From the NCBI GenBank assembly GCA_016794345.1, contig JAEUKE010000131.1:1-64000 (forward strand): a DNA stretch of 64,000 nt, written 5' to 3'. Positions within the stretch are counted from its first letter, which is position 1, and every line of letters starts with the position of its first letter. Source of the DNA: Myxococcales bacterium. Its GTDB lineage: Bacteria > Myxococcota_A > Polyangia > Polyangiales > Polyangiaceae. Shown here one piece after another: positions 34,417-43,883 of the stretch. The notes beneath the pieces are model-generated. The model searched no databases. It was not told the DNA's origin and saw only the letters and a list, made by a program, of their open reading frames with translations. Both the position numbers and the translations under genes were made by a program.

Positions 34417-35268
34417 CTAACCCGCGAGCGCGCGGGCGTGGTGGCGCAGGTGGTCCTCCACGAACGAGGCGATGAAGAAGTAGCTGTGGTCGTAGCCCTC
34501 GCGGATCCGCAAATCGAGCGGCTGGCCCGCGGCTTCGCAGGCCTCGCGAAGCAGCTCCGGCAAGAGCTCCCTCTCGAGGAACTTGTCTGCGGTGCCTTGA
34601 TCGACGAGGAGTGTGCCGGGGAACCTTCGCCCCGCGCGCAGCAGCTCGACCGTGTCGTGGGCGGCCCAGCGCGCCTTGTCCGGGCCGAGGTAGCGGGAGA
34701 AGGCCTTCTCGCCCCAGGGCACCTGGCTCGGCGCGACGATGGGCGCAAAGGCCGAGACGCTCGCGTATTCGTCGGGGAGCTCGAGCGCGATCGAGAGCGC
34801 GCCGTGCCCGCCCATGCTGTGGCCGAAGATCCCACGTTTGCCGGGCTTGATCGGGAAGGTCCGCTCCACGAGCGTGCGGAGCTCCCGTGTGACGTAGGTT
34901 CGCATCCGGTACGTCGCGGCCCACGGCTGCTCCGTGGCGTCGACGTAGAAGCCAGCGCCCAGCCCGAAGTCCCAGCTCTCGTCGTCGCCTGGGTAGCGAG
35001 CCGCGCGCGGGCTCGTGTCGAGCGTCACGACCGCGAGGCCCAGCTCGGCGGCGACCCGCTGCGCCCCGGCCTTGATGACGAACGTCTCCTCCGTGCAGGT
35101 GAGGCCCGCGAGGAAATACACGACGGGCACGGGCTCCTCCTTCACGCCCGGCGGGGGCATGAAGACGGCGAAGCGCATCGGCCCACCGCAGACAGCGCTG
35201 TCATGCTCGTAGAATCCTTGGGTTCCGCCGAACATCCGGTGCTCGGCTCGAGTCTGCATGCGGGACAC
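34417..35268 (-). CDS. fghA: S-formylglutathione hydrolase
   Basis: 283-residue esterase-D type hydrolase that splits S-formylglutathione to formate and glutathione in formaldehyde detoxification. Family motifs are present: YFLAGLTCTEETF, nucleophile elbow GHSMGG (Ser151), acid Asp228 (DQGTADKFL) and base His261 (GYDHSYFF). Length matches the family. The usual partner, glutathione-dependent formaldehyde dehydrogenase, is not in the window. It lies between the zinc-ribbon protein (11-base gap) and thioredoxin (4-base gap) on the minus strand, a probable operon. Confidence 0.92.
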   Translation of the reverse strand: MSRMQTRAEHRMFGGTQGFYEHDSAVCGGPMRFAVFMPPPGVKEEPVPVVYFLAGLTCTEETFVIKAGAQRVAAELGLAVVTLDTSPRAARYPGDDESWDFGLGAGFYVDATEQPWAATYRMRTYVTRELRTLVERTFPIKPGKRGIFGHSMGGHGALSIALELPDEYASVSAFAPIVAPSQVPWGEKAFSRYLGPDKARWAAHDTVELLRAGRRFPGTLLVDQGTADKFLERELLPELLREACEAAGQPLDLRIREGYDHSYFFIASFVEDHLRHHARALAG

Positions 35269-35279
35269 GGGTTCTCCCT

Positions 35280-36719
35280 TCAGTTCACCGGTACGAGCTG
35301 CGTGCCGTCTTTCCCGCAGAAGCTAGCCTCCGCGGGGAACCGGTCGCCACAATTGGGACAGATTTTCTCGAGCGGCTTCTTCCGCTTGGCTCCGGCGGGC
35401 TTCGGGGCGGCCGGCGCCGGCGCGGGGGCGGGGACGCTCGGCACCACGGGCTGGCTCGCGGCGGCGACCAGCGCCGTCCCGTCCTCTTCGCAGAAACCTG
35501 CTCCCGCCGGGTAGTCGCGTCCGCACTGGGGACACTGGAGGGCCCGAGGCTGCCCGCCTTCGAACAGCGCCACGTTGGGCGGCGGCACGAGCGACTCTCC
35601 TTCGGCCTCTTCGTTCCGCTTGAGCCTGCCCCGTCTCCAGAGCGCGAGCCCGACGAGGGCGAGCGCGCCGGCGACGCCGCCGACGATCGCGAGGAAGGTC
35701 CGCTTTCGCGCCGCCGCCGTGTCTTCGGCCTGGCTCGCGGCGCCGCCAACGCCGGCTGCGATCTCGGCGACCGCGGGCCGCTCGTCTTCGCCCGACTCGT
35801 TGAGCCCGCGCAGCTTGAGCAGCTCGTCGTATCGCTCGGCCGGGGCGATCTCGACCTCGACGTCGACCGCCTTGCCGCCGAGCGAGACCGACAGCTTGTG
35901 GACGCCGGCGGCCGCGTCCGGCGCGGCGGTCACCTTGGCGCCGTCCACCGAGAGCCCGCCACCCGAGCCGCCCTTTCGAGAGATCTCGGGGAGCACGGCG
36001 AGGCGACATCGGTCCTTGTCGGTGACGGCCACGGCCAAGGTGAACGACTCGCCCGGTCGGAGGAGCTTCTTCGCGGGACGAACCTCGATCCGGGCCGGCG
36101 GTCCGGGCTTGTCGCAGGGCCCTGCCGCTGGCTCTGCCGTCGGCGCGGGAGGCGGCGGAGGGGGCGGAGGAGCGGACGCAGAGGGGGTCGGGGTGGCAGC
36201 CGGCGGGGCCTCGCCGGCGCGCTGGACCAGCTTGTAGGACCGAGATCGCGAGACGCTCGCCTTGCACGTCGTGTCCTGGATGGCGAACTCGAACACGCCG
36301 GTCTCCTGGAAGACGATGCTGTCATCCGTCGCGGAGAACGTGTTCGAGACGCTCGCCCGACGAGGATCGCCGGCGGGGCTCGCGCACTTGTTCGACCAAC
36401 CTCGGGCGCCCGAGGAGTGGGCGGTTCGCTTCAGGCCGGGGAGCTGCTCCCAGCACTGGGCGGTCGAGAAGCTCCGCCCGGCGCCCGAGAAGGCGAGGTC
36501 CCCGCCCTGCTGGGAGACCGTGACGGTGCCGCCGGGCGCCCCGCCGCTCGACGTGGGCTTCGGGCCGCAGGCCTCCCCCCACTCGCTCGTCGTCCAGGTC
36601 TCCTTCAGCGCCGACGCGCTCCAGGTCCCGGCCAGGGTGGGTTTGTCCTGCGCCGCCGCAGAAACCGCGACCGAGACGACGCAGGCAGCCACCGCAGTTC
36701 CGAGAGAAGGCCGCCTCAT
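35280..36719 (-). CDS. Secreted/anchored protein with two C-terminal zinc ribbons
   Basis: 479 residues from ATG 36719. A signal peptide ends near SAAAQ, a Cys-containing domain spans about 25-180, a Pro-rich linker follows, then a beta-sandwich domain (about 210-310, with KLLRPGESFTLAVAVTD) and one membrane span at about 350-370. The C-terminus carries two similar zinc-ribbon modules, CPQCGRDYPAGAGFCEEDGT and CPNCGDRFPAEASFCGKDGT, which must be cytoplasmic if the N-terminus is exported. Their ligand set is CxxC plus one Cys and Asp. The zinc modules probably bind protein partners. Function unknown. Confidence 0.82.
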   Translation of the reverse strand: MRRPSLGTAVAACVVSVAVSAAAQDKPTLAGTWSASALKETWTTSEWGEACGPKPTSSGGAPGGTVTVSQQGGDLAFSGAGRSFSTAQCWEQLPGLKRTAHSSGARGWSNKCASPAGDPRRASVSNTFSATDDSIVFQETGVFEFAIQDTTCKASVSRSRSYKLVQRAGEAPPAATPTPSASAPPPPPPPPAPTAEPAAGPCDKPGPPARIEVRPAKKLLRPGESFTLAVAVTDKDRCRLAVLPEISRKGGSGGGLSVDGAKVTAAPDAAAGVHKLSVSLGGKAVDVEVEIAPAERYDELLKLRGLNESGEDERPAVAEIAAGVGGAASQAEDTAAARKRTFLAIVGGVAGALALVGLALWRRGRLKRNEEAEGESLVPPPNVALFEGGQPRALQCPQCGRDYPAGAGFCEEDGTALVAAASQPVVPSVPAPAPAPAAPKPAGAKRKKPLEKICPNCGDRFPAEASFCGKDGTQLVPVN

Positions 36720-36853
36720 TCGAAAGCTCCAACAGGCTAGCAGAACCCACATGGACGTAGGGTGGGGCAGACCCCAACTTGCACCGTCCCGACTTGGGCC
36801 CGTATGATCGAGAACCCTGATCCCTCGTGGCGTGCCGGTGGAGGGCCGTCGGA

Positions 36854-38497
36854 ATGAAGATATCGTGTCAGTCCTGCGCGGCGAAATACACCATTGCTGA
36901 CGAGAAAGTCGTCGGCAAGGTCATCAAGCTCAAGTGCAAGAAGTGCTCGAGCACCATCGTCGTGAACGGCAACGACCCCGCGGTCGTCGCGCAGCTCCAA
37001 GCAGGTGACGGCGCGGACGACGCGGCGACGCAGCTCATGGGCCAGCAGCACGCGGCGTACGGTGCGGAGCCGTCCAACCCGGACGAGTGGACCGTGAGCG
37101 TGACGGATGACGATCAGCGCACGATGACGACGGCGCAGATCCTCACCGAATACGCGAAGGGCGCCCTCACCCACGACACCTACGTCTGGAAAGAAGGCAT
37201 GGGGGACTGGGCACCCCTGCTCGAGGTGCCGGAGCTCGCCCAGCTCCTCCAGCAAGCGAGCCAGGAGGCGACCGCCGTCGCTCCTGCGCCCGCTGGGTTC
37301 GGTACGAACGGCAACGGGCATCACGCGCCCATGGCCGCCGCGCCGATGGCGGCCGCGCCCATGGCCGCGGCCGCGGCTCCGTCCCCTGTAGCCGCGACGC
37401 CTTCTCCTGGCGCGACGACCGCGGCGCGACGCGCGGGCGGACGTGGCGGTGGCGTCGATCTGTTCGGCGGCGGGGGGCTCCAGCACGAGCCGAGCGCGAA
37501 GGCCCTGCCCGCGGCGCCCAACCCTGCGGACAAACACATCGGCGAGCGCAACGAGACGAGCGTCCTCTTCTCGCTGAAAGATCTCGCCGCCGCGGAGGCC
37601 TCCGCGGCGAAGCCGGTCGCGAAGGCTTCGGATCCATTCGCCGCGGCGAAAAATGACCGCGTCGACGACATCCTCAGCCTGGGCGGCGTCGGTGCTGCGC
37701 CGATGCTCGCGCCGCCGCCTCTCATGGCGCCGGTGATCGAGGCCCCGCCACCGCCTCCTCCTCCCAGCGTCGCTCCGGCGGCGATGAGCCCCATGGTGGC
37801 CGCGGCGCAGTTCGCGCCGCCTCAGAAGTCGAGCCCCCTCCCGTTCATCATCGGCGGCGTCGGCGTCTTGGCTCTCATCGGCGGCGTCATCTTCTTCGTC
37901 GCGGGCGGCAGCGGCGACGACAAGTCGAAGGACACGACGAACAAGGAGACCGCCTCCGACACGAAGCCGGCCGAGACGAGCAAGCCGGCGGAGACGACGA
38001 TGGCGGCTGCGGACACGGCGAAGCCCGCCGACACGCAGACGCCCACGGAGGAGCCGACGGCGACGACGACTGCGTCGGCCGACGCGCCGCCGTCGGATCC
38101 GAAGACCGCGCCGACGGGCCAGGTCGCCAACAACGATCCCAAGAAGACCGATCCGAAGGACCCCAAGAAGGACGAGCCGAAGAAAGACGAGCCGAAGAAG
38201 GACGACCCGCCGGCTGCGGGCGGCGGGGACGCCCCGTTCGATCGCGGCGCAGCGTCGGCCGCGCTCAGCGCCGCCGCAGGCTCCGCCAAGGGCTGCAAGA
38301 AGGCGGACGGCCCCACCGGCAGCACGAAGGTGCAGGTCACCTTCGCGCCGAGCGGGAAGGCGACGCAGGCCACGGTCGGCCCGCCGTTCGCCGGCACGTC
38401 AGTCGGAAGCTGCATCGCGTCCGCCTTCAAGTCGGCCAAGGTGCCGCCGTTCTCCGGCGCGCCCATGACCGTCTCGAAGACGGTCAACATCAAGTAG
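36854..38497 (+). CDS. Zinc-ribbon/GYF membrane protein, GltJ/AgmX-like
   Basis: 547 residues. An N-terminal zinc ribbon (Cys5, 8, 28, 31) is followed by a GYF domain at about 78-130 (WTVSVTDDDQRTMTT...WKEGMGDWAPL), Pro/Ala-rich linkers, one span near 329-350 (FIIGGVGVLALIGGVIFFVAGG), a Lys/Asp/Glu/Pro-rich periplasmic stretch (DPKKDEPKKDEPKKD) and a C-terminal TonB/AgmX-like domain. This order matches GltJ (AgmX) of Myxococcus, whose zinc ribbon and GYF domain switch assembly of the gliding motor at focal adhesions. No other glt/agl genes are here, so orthology is inferred from architecture only. Confidence 0.85.
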   Translation: MKISCQSCAAKYTIADEKVVGKVIKLKCKKCSSTIVVNGNDPAVVAQLQAGDGADDAATQLMGQQHAAYGAEPSNPDEWTVSVTDDDQRTMTTAQILTEYAKGALTHDTYVWKEGMGDWAPLLEVPELAQLLQQASQEATAVAPAPAGFGTNGNGHHAPMAAAPMAAAPMAAAAAPSPVAATPSPGATTAARRAGGRGGGVDLFGGGGLQHEPSAKALPAAPNPADKHIGERNETSVLFSLKDLAAAEASAAKPVAKASDPFAAAKNDRVDDILSLGGVGAAPMLAPPPLMAPVIEAPPPPPPPSVAPAAMSPMVAAAQFAPPQKSSPLPFIIGGVGVLALIGGVIFFVAGGSGDDKSKDTTNKETASDTKPAETSKPAETTMAAADTAKPADTQTPTEEPTATTTASADAPPSDPKTAPTGQVANNDPKKTDPKDPKKDEPKKDEPKKDDPPAAGGGDAPFDRGAASAALSAAAGSAKGCKKADGPTGSTKVQVTFAPSGKATQATVGPPFAGTSVGSCIASAFKSAKVPPFSGAPMTVSKTVNIK

Positions 38498-38708
38498 GGC
38501 CTCGGCCCGGAGCAGGCGTCAGCGCCAGAGTCGAGCGAGGCGATCCCACAAGGATCCGCCTCGCTCCTTCATTTCGCTCATGCCTTCGTCTCTCCGCGCG
38601 CTCTTCTGCTGCGCGCTCGGCGTCCGTCTTGTCACAGCTGCCGCAGCCGCAGGTCATCAACAGCGCCAGGCCGAGCGCAGCCTCACGCCGGCCGAGCGCG
38701 GCGCTCAC
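38490..38708 (-). CDS. Small possible lipoprotein after murB
   Basis: 72 residues. The GTG at 38708 overlaps the murB stop (GTGA), like the other couplings in this operon. The N-terminus is hydrophobic (ALGLALLMTCGCGSC), a poor lipobox, and is followed by a very charged Arg/Glu helix. The gene's 3' part contains the hairpin at 38533-38566, and a second frame there encodes a neat short helix ending at a stop, so a frameshift or non-coding tail is possible. Moderate support only. Confidence 0.4.
   Translation of the reverse strand: MSAALGRREAALGLALLMTCGCGSCDKTDAERAAEERAERRRHERNEGARRILVGSPRSTLALTPAPGRGPT
38533..38566. terminator. Hairpin terminator after the GYF gene
   Basis: GAGCGAGGCGATCC pairs with GGATCCGCCTCGCTC (14 pairs, one bulged C) around a CACAA loop, 36 bases after the GYF gene stop and followed by CTTCATTT. 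It also lies in the predicted small ORF of the opposite strand. Confidence 0.65.
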
Positions 38709-39805
38709 GGCCCCTCGCCCGCCGCGACCAGCTCGCCGAGCTCGGCGGGGGTGAAGCCGACAAGCTCGGGCTCGGGCGCCAGGTGAACGCCGAGCCTGTC
38801 CGCCACGCCAGCGCGGATCTCGCGGGCCAGCGCGACCACCTCGGCGGCCGTGGCGCCGCCTCGGTTCGTGAGCGCGAGGCTGTGTTTGCTCGAGATGGCG
38901 GCGCGACCTCTGCTCGTCCCTTTTGTGAACCCGGCGCGCTCGATGAGCCAGGCGGCCGAGAGCTTGGTCCTCCCGGGACCAGCGGGCCAGGAGGGCATGC
39001 TCTCTCCTTCGCGGAGCGCGCCGAGCGAACGTGCGCGCTCGACGACGTGTGGGGCCTTCGACGCGTCGACGATGGGGTTGGTGAAAAACGAGCCGGCGCC
39101 GTGTGTGTCGCGATCGGCGTCGTCCAGCACCATGCCTTTGCCGCGCCGGAGCCGGATCACGGTCTCGCGCACGATCGCGGCGGTTCGCGCGCGCCCCTCG
39201 AGCGCCCGCTCGAGCTCCGCGTATCGGACGGTGGGCTCGGAGCCCCGCGAGAGGCGGAAGGCCACGGCGGTGACGACGTAGCGGCCACGCGCCTCTCGCT
39301 TGAAGACGCTGTCGCGGTAGCCGAAGCCACAACCGATCTTCTCCAGGTCCGACGCTCGGCCCGTCGCTCGATCGAGCACGGACACCGTCGTGAGCGTGTC
39401 CGCGACCTCTTGCCCGTACGCGCCGACGTTCTGGATCGGCGTCGCGCCGACGTCCCCGGGGATCCCGCTCAGGCACTCGAGGCCGACGAGATCGCGATCG
39501 ACGCAGCGTGCGACGACGTCGTCCCAGGGCTCTCCCGCGGCTGCGCGCACGGTCACCTCGCCGGCGTCTTCCTCGAACGTCAGCCCGCGGAGCCCGACGC
39601 GCACGACGACCGCCTCGAGGCCCGCGTCGGCGACGACCAGGTTCGAGCCGCCGCCCAGCAGGAACGCGGGCAAGCTCCGCGCGCGCGCCAGCTCGAGCGC
39701 TGCGGCGAGCTCCTCCGCCGAGGTCGGCTCGACATAAAATCGCGCCGGCCCGCCGACGCGGAAGGTCGTCCGCGGGGCGAGCGGCTCGCCCTCGCGAACG
39801 ATCAC
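38705..39805 (-). CDS. murB: UDP-N-acetylenolpyruvoylglucosamine reductase
   Basis: 366-residue type I MurB, a cytoplasmic FAD enzyme that reduces enolpyruvyl-UDP-GlcNAc to UDP-MurNAc in peptidoglycan synthesis. FAD-binding LLGGGSNLVVAD, SGIPGDVGATPIQNVGAYGQE, the substrate loop GFGYRDSVFKRE, the catalytic Ser in GAGSFFTNPIV and the late Glu in APEPELVGF are present. The ATG overlaps the stop of the upstream lipoprotein gene (ATGA). An isolated murB outside the dcw cluster, downstream of an envelope lipoprotein, is unusual but the gene looks fully functional. Confidence 0.95.
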   Translation of the reverse strand: MIVREGEPLAPRTTFRVGGPARFYVEPTSAEELAAALELARARSLPAFLLGGGSNLVVADAGLEAVVVRVGLRGLTFEEDAGEVTVRAAAGEPWDDVVARCVDRDLVGLECLSGIPGDVGATPIQNVGAYGQEVADTLTTVSVLDRATGRASDLEKIGCGFGYRDSVFKREARGRYVVTAVAFRLSRGSEPTVRYAELERALEGRARTAAIVRETVIRLRRGKGMVLDDADRDTHGAGSFFTNPIVDASKAPHVVERARSLGALREGESMPSWPAGPGRTKLSAAWLIERAGFTKGTSRGRAAISSKHSLALTNRGGATAAEVVALAREIRAGVADRLGVHLAPEPELVGFTPAELGELVAAGEGP

Positions 39806-42800
39806 GGCTTCACTCGGATACGGATGGCAGCCTGGAAGCCCGCGTCGACGGCCTGCACGTCGTCGAGGAACGAGCGGTACTCGTTCGCGTTCACGGTGCC
39901 GGTCGGGAGCTCCATCGTGAACTCCTCGGTCACCGCCCCGTCTTGCTGCGAGAGCTTCCGCTTGGCGATGACGTGCTCACCCTTCTTCTCGACGTTCGGC
40001 GCGAGCCCGAGCACCGTAGCGCCGGGCGGGAGCTTGATCGTGCGCTTCACCCGGTACTGGATCGGCGAGTCGATCGTGAGCGCGCTCTGCCGCGCCAGGC
40101 GCGAGGCGTACCGCTGCGCGAGCGTGCCTCGTTTGGCAGGCTCGAAGCCGGGCAGGACCCAGGTCTTGCCCTCTTTTCCTTCGGCCGTACCGAAGCCGGG
40201 GATGGTCACCTCGGCGGCGAGGACGATCTCCCAGGCGCCTTCCTTGGACGCGAGGCGCACGTCGTCCACGCTGGCCCACGGCAGCCAGCCCTGGACGGTG
40301 GCGCGGAGCATCTCGCGCCTGTCGTCGCCGACGACGTAGAAAAATGCCTCGGCGAGGTACTGCGCCTCCTGGCCGCGGAGCGTGAGCGTGACCTTGCCCT
40401 TCGCGGTGCCCTGCTCGTCGAGCGCGAGGTCGATCGTCGCCTCGTCGACCGGATCGGAGTCCGCTACCGGGACGGGCATCACCGCCCCGTTTCCGAGGAT
40501 GGCGCTGCGCCCTCGAAGCTCCGGGCTCACGCGTCCAGGGGGGAGGGGCGGCCCTTGCACGTCCGCGTCGATCCACACCTCGCCTTTGTCGACGCGTGCG
40601 ACCACCAGCGGCTTGCGGAAACGGCCGGGGTGGGGCGGGAAGCCTGGCGCCGCGGAGAACGGCTCCGTCTCCGCGACCGCGACGTCGACGTCGACCCCGA
40701 GCTCCTTCAGCGTGCGGTAGACGACCCACGTCCGGCTGCCCGTGCCGTCCTCCACCATGCTCCGCGCGGTCTGGCCCTGGGAGCCGCCGCCGTAGTAGCC
40801 CGCGAAGTCACCCAGCTCGGCGCCACCCGAGGCGACTTTGATGACAGTACCGACATGCTCGACGACACGGTCCACGAGGGCGCGGCCCGTGACCTTCCCG
40901 CCGCCGCGCTGCGCGGCCTCTTGGGCGAAGCGGGCCATGAACGGGTCGGACTCGTCCATCCCGCGGATGTTCTCGCCGATGGCCCGACCGACCTTCTCCC
41001 AGGTCTGCGTCCCGAGGCTCACGCGGACGCCGCGCTCGAGCCAGGGCAGGCCATCCTCGATGCGGCGAGGCGCCTGGTTCGCGAGCTGGTACGTGTAGAA
41101 GCGGTAGCCGGCGCGCACCTCCTCCTTGGGCTTGCCGAGCATCGCGTGGGTCCACATCGCGGGCTTCAGCCACTCCGGCAGGCGGATGGCGATCTCGGCG
41201 CGGACGACGCTCGTCCGCTCGGGCAAGAGGTCGGGGGTGTCGATCGTGAGCTCACCCGTCTCGCTCGGCAGGTAATAGCCCTCCATCACGTTCTCGACGT
41301 AGTCGCCCTGCTCGAGCTGGCTCAGATCGCTCCCGCCTTGCGCCGCCATGTTGGCAGCCTCCGGCTCGAGGACGCGGCCGTCCTTCTTGTGGACACGACG
41401 ACGTAGGGGCGCGATGAAGCCGCGCCCGTCGATCATCGGCTGCTCCACGAAGATGCCTCGCTCGACGTCGGTCGTGCCCGAGACGCGGCGGAGATCGTAG
41501 ACGAGCACGCGCACGAGGCCGGTGTCGTCCACGCCGTAGTGCTCGACGTGTTCGAGCACGGCCGTCGCCGCGCCCGGGAGCGCCGGCTGTTTCCTGTCGC
41601 CTTCGACGATCGCCCGCCCCTCCTCCTCCAGGCGCTTCGCGTCGGCAGAGGGCTCGCCGAAGACGGCGCCTGCCCTCGACAGCGCGTAGGCGCCGTCGGC
41701 CGCGACCACGGCTTCGGCCAGCACACGCGCGCGCGCCTTCTGTTTGTCAGGCATCCGCGCGAGCACGGGCAAGATGGTGAGCAGCGAGCGCTCGTTCGGG
41801 AGCATGGCGTCGTAGACGGCGAGCGCGCCCTTGTCGTCTCCCGACTGGATCTTGAGCCGGAGCTCGCTTCCGCGGTACGCGCCGGGCGCGGCCCGCAGCT
41901 CCCGCAGTCGGTTCAGCTCGGCCAAAGCGCCCGTGCGGTCCCCCACCGCAGACTTGGCGTCGGAGCAGACGAGCGTGTCTCGAGGCATGCCACCTTCACA
42001 CGCCACCTTGACGTACTCCACTCCCGTGCGCGGGTGCACGGTGGTCTCGAGCGACGCGACGAGGGCCGAGCCGGGCGCTCGGGCCGCGAGGGTCGCGTAG
42101 GCCTTCTCGGCCAGGTCGTGCATCGACGCCGAGTCCGCCAGCGAGACGAGGTAGGAGAGCGTCATCACGTCGCTCGCGCCGAGGTCGGCGCCCGGCCACG
42201 TGACGCCCAGCTCCTCCAAAGCGGAGATGGTGCCTTCGCCGTAGCCCTTGCGCCGCTGCGCGAGGTCGGCCCGCGCGAGCTTCGCTTCCCAGGACTGGGG
42301 CAGCGTCTTCTTCAGGTCGTCGAGCGCGGAGCGCGTGCGCTCGATGCGCTTGCTCTCCGGCATGTCGGCCGCCATCTCCATCGCCCGGATCCAGAGCAGC
42401 TGCACGGCTGCGTCGCGGCCCTCGCGCCGCTCGATCAGCGCCTTCTCGAGGAGCTGCTCGGCGCGTCGAGGCTCGCCGACGGCGAGCAACGCCGCGGCGT
42501 TGGCGGTCAGCCGCTCGTCCGTCTCGCCGCCGCGCGCGAAGCTCACCTGCGACGGCTGCGACGCCTTGACGGTGCTCGTCTCGCCAGGGCGAGGCGCCTT
42601 CGACGAGAGGCCGAGCCCGGCTTCGTCGACGACCGAGATCTCCACCGGGGAGGCGTCGCCTTTGTCCGCGAGGCGCAGGACCAAGCGCACCGTGCCCTCG
42701 TCGACCTGGGCTTGACCCATCACCAGCGTGGAGGCGCCGCCGGACTCGTACCGCCGCTCGAGGACACGCACCCCGCCGACCTCGAGCACCGCGGCGGCGC

Positions 42801-43554
42801 TCGTCGTGACCGCGAAGCTGAGACGCTGCGCCTTCGGGTTCTCGACGTCGATTACGACCTCGCGCATCCCGAGCAGGCGGCTGGTCTGGCGCGCGTCGAT
42901 CTCACAAGCGTCGCTCGAGACTCGCGCGACCGTCGCGGGGGCGAAGCGCGACGGCCCCGGGTAGCTCGCCGCGAGAGGGCCGCGGCCCTTCACGTGACCG
43001 GGCTTCTCGAGCGCGGTGAGCGGGGCTGCGTCGACAGGCCCCACGATGGTCGCGACCGGGAGGCAGGCGCGCCGGCTCCACCAGATCTGCGCGCCCTTGG
43101 ACTCGCCGGTGTAGAGCGCGAGCTCGTGGAGCGCCTTCGCGAGCTGCATGCGCATCAGGGGCGCGCGCTCGGCCTCGTCGCCTTCCAGCTTCTCCCACGC
43201 CTTGCGGAGGCGCAGCACGATGCTCTGGAAGCCCTCGCGAGAGCGCTCCGCGACCGGTGTCGCGATGCGTCCGGGCGTCGTGTCCCCCCGTCCGACGAGC
43301 GCGTCGAGCGACGCGATCAGGACGGCGAGCGCATCGGGATCCGCGGCGTTGTCGACCGCTTTGTCGATGCTCGCCAGGTACGGCTCCGGGTCCTCCGGCT
43401 TCGTCTGCTCGGCCTTGAGCGCCGTGGTGAAGGGGCCTGCGGTGACCGTGCGAGCGGCCGCGGCTGTCTTGGCGTCCTGGGGTTGGCACCCGACGAGCGG
43501 TGTGGCGCTGCACAGGAGCGCGGCCAGGACCAGGCGGGGGAAGCGGCGGGACAT
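39802..43554 (-). CDS. Giant DUF3857/pseudo-transglutaminase lipoprotein
   Basis: 1,250 residues. The signal peptide ends PLVGC (Cys23). The N-terminal half is helical with TPR-like repeats. A DUF3857 domain lies in the centre (VLVYDLRRVSGTTDVERGIF, ANMAAQGGSDLSQLEQGDYV). It is followed by a transglutaminase-like fold in which the catalytic Cys position reads GTGSRTW and the His position reads RFRKPLVVARV; only the WIDADV Asp remains, so it is probably catalytically dead. A beta-rich C-terminal domain resembles DUF3858. The ORF reads 105 residues further upstream, but the signal peptide fixes the start at 43554. It is the first gene of the murB operon and probably acts in the periplasm. Confidence 0.88.
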   Translation of the reverse strand: MSRRFPRLVLAALLCSATPLVGCQPQDAKTAAAARTVTAGPFTTALKAEQTKPEDPEPYLASIDKAVDNAADPDALAVLIASLDALVGRGDTTPGRIATPVAERSREGFQSIVLRLRKAWEKLEGDEAERAPLMRMQLAKALHELALYTGESKGAQIWWSRRACLPVATIVGPVDAAPLTALEKPGHVKGRGPLAASYPGPSRFAPATVARVSSDACEIDARQTSRLLGMREVVIDVENPKAQRLSFAVTTSAAAVLEVGGVRVLERRYESGGASTLVMGQAQVDEGTVRLVLRLADKGDASPVEISVVDEAGLGLSSKAPRPGETSTVKASQPSQVSFARGGETDERLTANAAALLAVGEPRRAEQLLEKALIERREGRDAAVQLLWIRAMEMAADMPESKRIERTRSALDDLKKTLPQSWEAKLARADLAQRRKGYGEGTISALEELGVTWPGADLGASDVMTLSYLVSLADSASMHDLAEKAYATLAARAPGSALVASLETTVHPRTGVEYVKVACEGGMPRDTLVCSDAKSAVGDRTGALAELNRLRELRAAPGAYRGSELRLKIQSGDDKGALAVYDAMLPNERSLLTILPVLARMPDKQKARARVLAEAVVAADGAYALSRAGAVFGEPSADAKRLEEEGRAIVEGDRKQPALPGAATAVLEHVEHYGVDDTGLVRVLVYDLRRVSGTTDVERGIFVEQPMIDGRGFIAPLRRRVHKKDGRVLEPEAANMAAQGGSDLSQLEQGDYVENVMEGYYLPSETGELTIDTPDLLPERTSVVRAEIAIRLPEWLKPAMWTHAMLGKPKEEVRAGYRFYTYQLANQAPRRIEDGLPWLERGVRVSLGTQTWEKVGRAIGENIRGMDESDPFMARFAQEAAQRGGGKVTGRALVDRVVEHVGTVIKVASGGAELGDFAGYYGGGSQGQTARSMVEDGTGSRTWVVYRTLKELGVDVDVAVAETEPFSAAPGFPPHPGRFRKPLVVARVDKGEVWIDADVQGPPLPPGRVSPELRGRSAILGNGAVMPVPVADSDPVDEATIDLALDEQGTAKGKVTLTLRGQEAQYLAEAFFYVVGDDRREMLRATVQGWLPWASVDDVRLASKEGAWEIVLAAEVTIPGFGTAEGKEGKTWVLPGFEPAKRGTLAQRYASRLARQSALTIDSPIQYRVKRTIKLPPGATVLGLAPNVEKKGEHVIAKRKLSQQDGAVTEEFTMELPTGTVNANEYRSFLDDVQAVDAGFQAAIRIRVKP

Positions 43555-43650
43555 GTGGGGAGGGATGGTGCAAGGGAACGCCGGCCTCGGCAAGCGCGGG
43601 ATAAGCCGGTCCCCGGGTTGCTTCCGCCCGGGGTTTGATAATCTTCCCTC

Positions 43651-43875
43651 ATGATCATTTTCGGCCTCCTCGCCGTCCTCGCCATCGCTTGCGGGGCCAT
43701 GCTGATCATCTTCTCGTTCATCGATCCCCCGAGCGAGCTCTCGTTCGTGCGGGATATCGAGTTCTATTACCTGACCCGCTACATCCCGGGCGGTTTGCAG
43801 CGCTTCCTGGTCGGGATGCTCCTGATCTTCGGCGTGCCCTTCCTCCTCTTCGGGGTCTTCTCGAACCACCTCTGA
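43651..43875 (+). CDS. Small two-span membrane protein
   Basis: 74 residues with two hydrophobic segments (about 3-24 and 50-70) joined by a polar loop RDIEFYYLTRYIPGG. It lies in the 300-base gap between the divergent murB operon and the convergent diguanylate cyclase gene. The ATG at 43651 has CTTCCCTC before it, not a clear ribosome binding site. The composition is typical of a real membrane protein rather than a shadow frame. No family recognised. Confidence 0.7.
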   Translation: MIIFGLLAVLAIACGAMLIIFSFIDPPSELSFVRDIEFYYLTRYIPGGLQRFLVGMLLIFGVPFLLFGVFSNHL

Positions 43876-43883
43876 CCGAGGCG

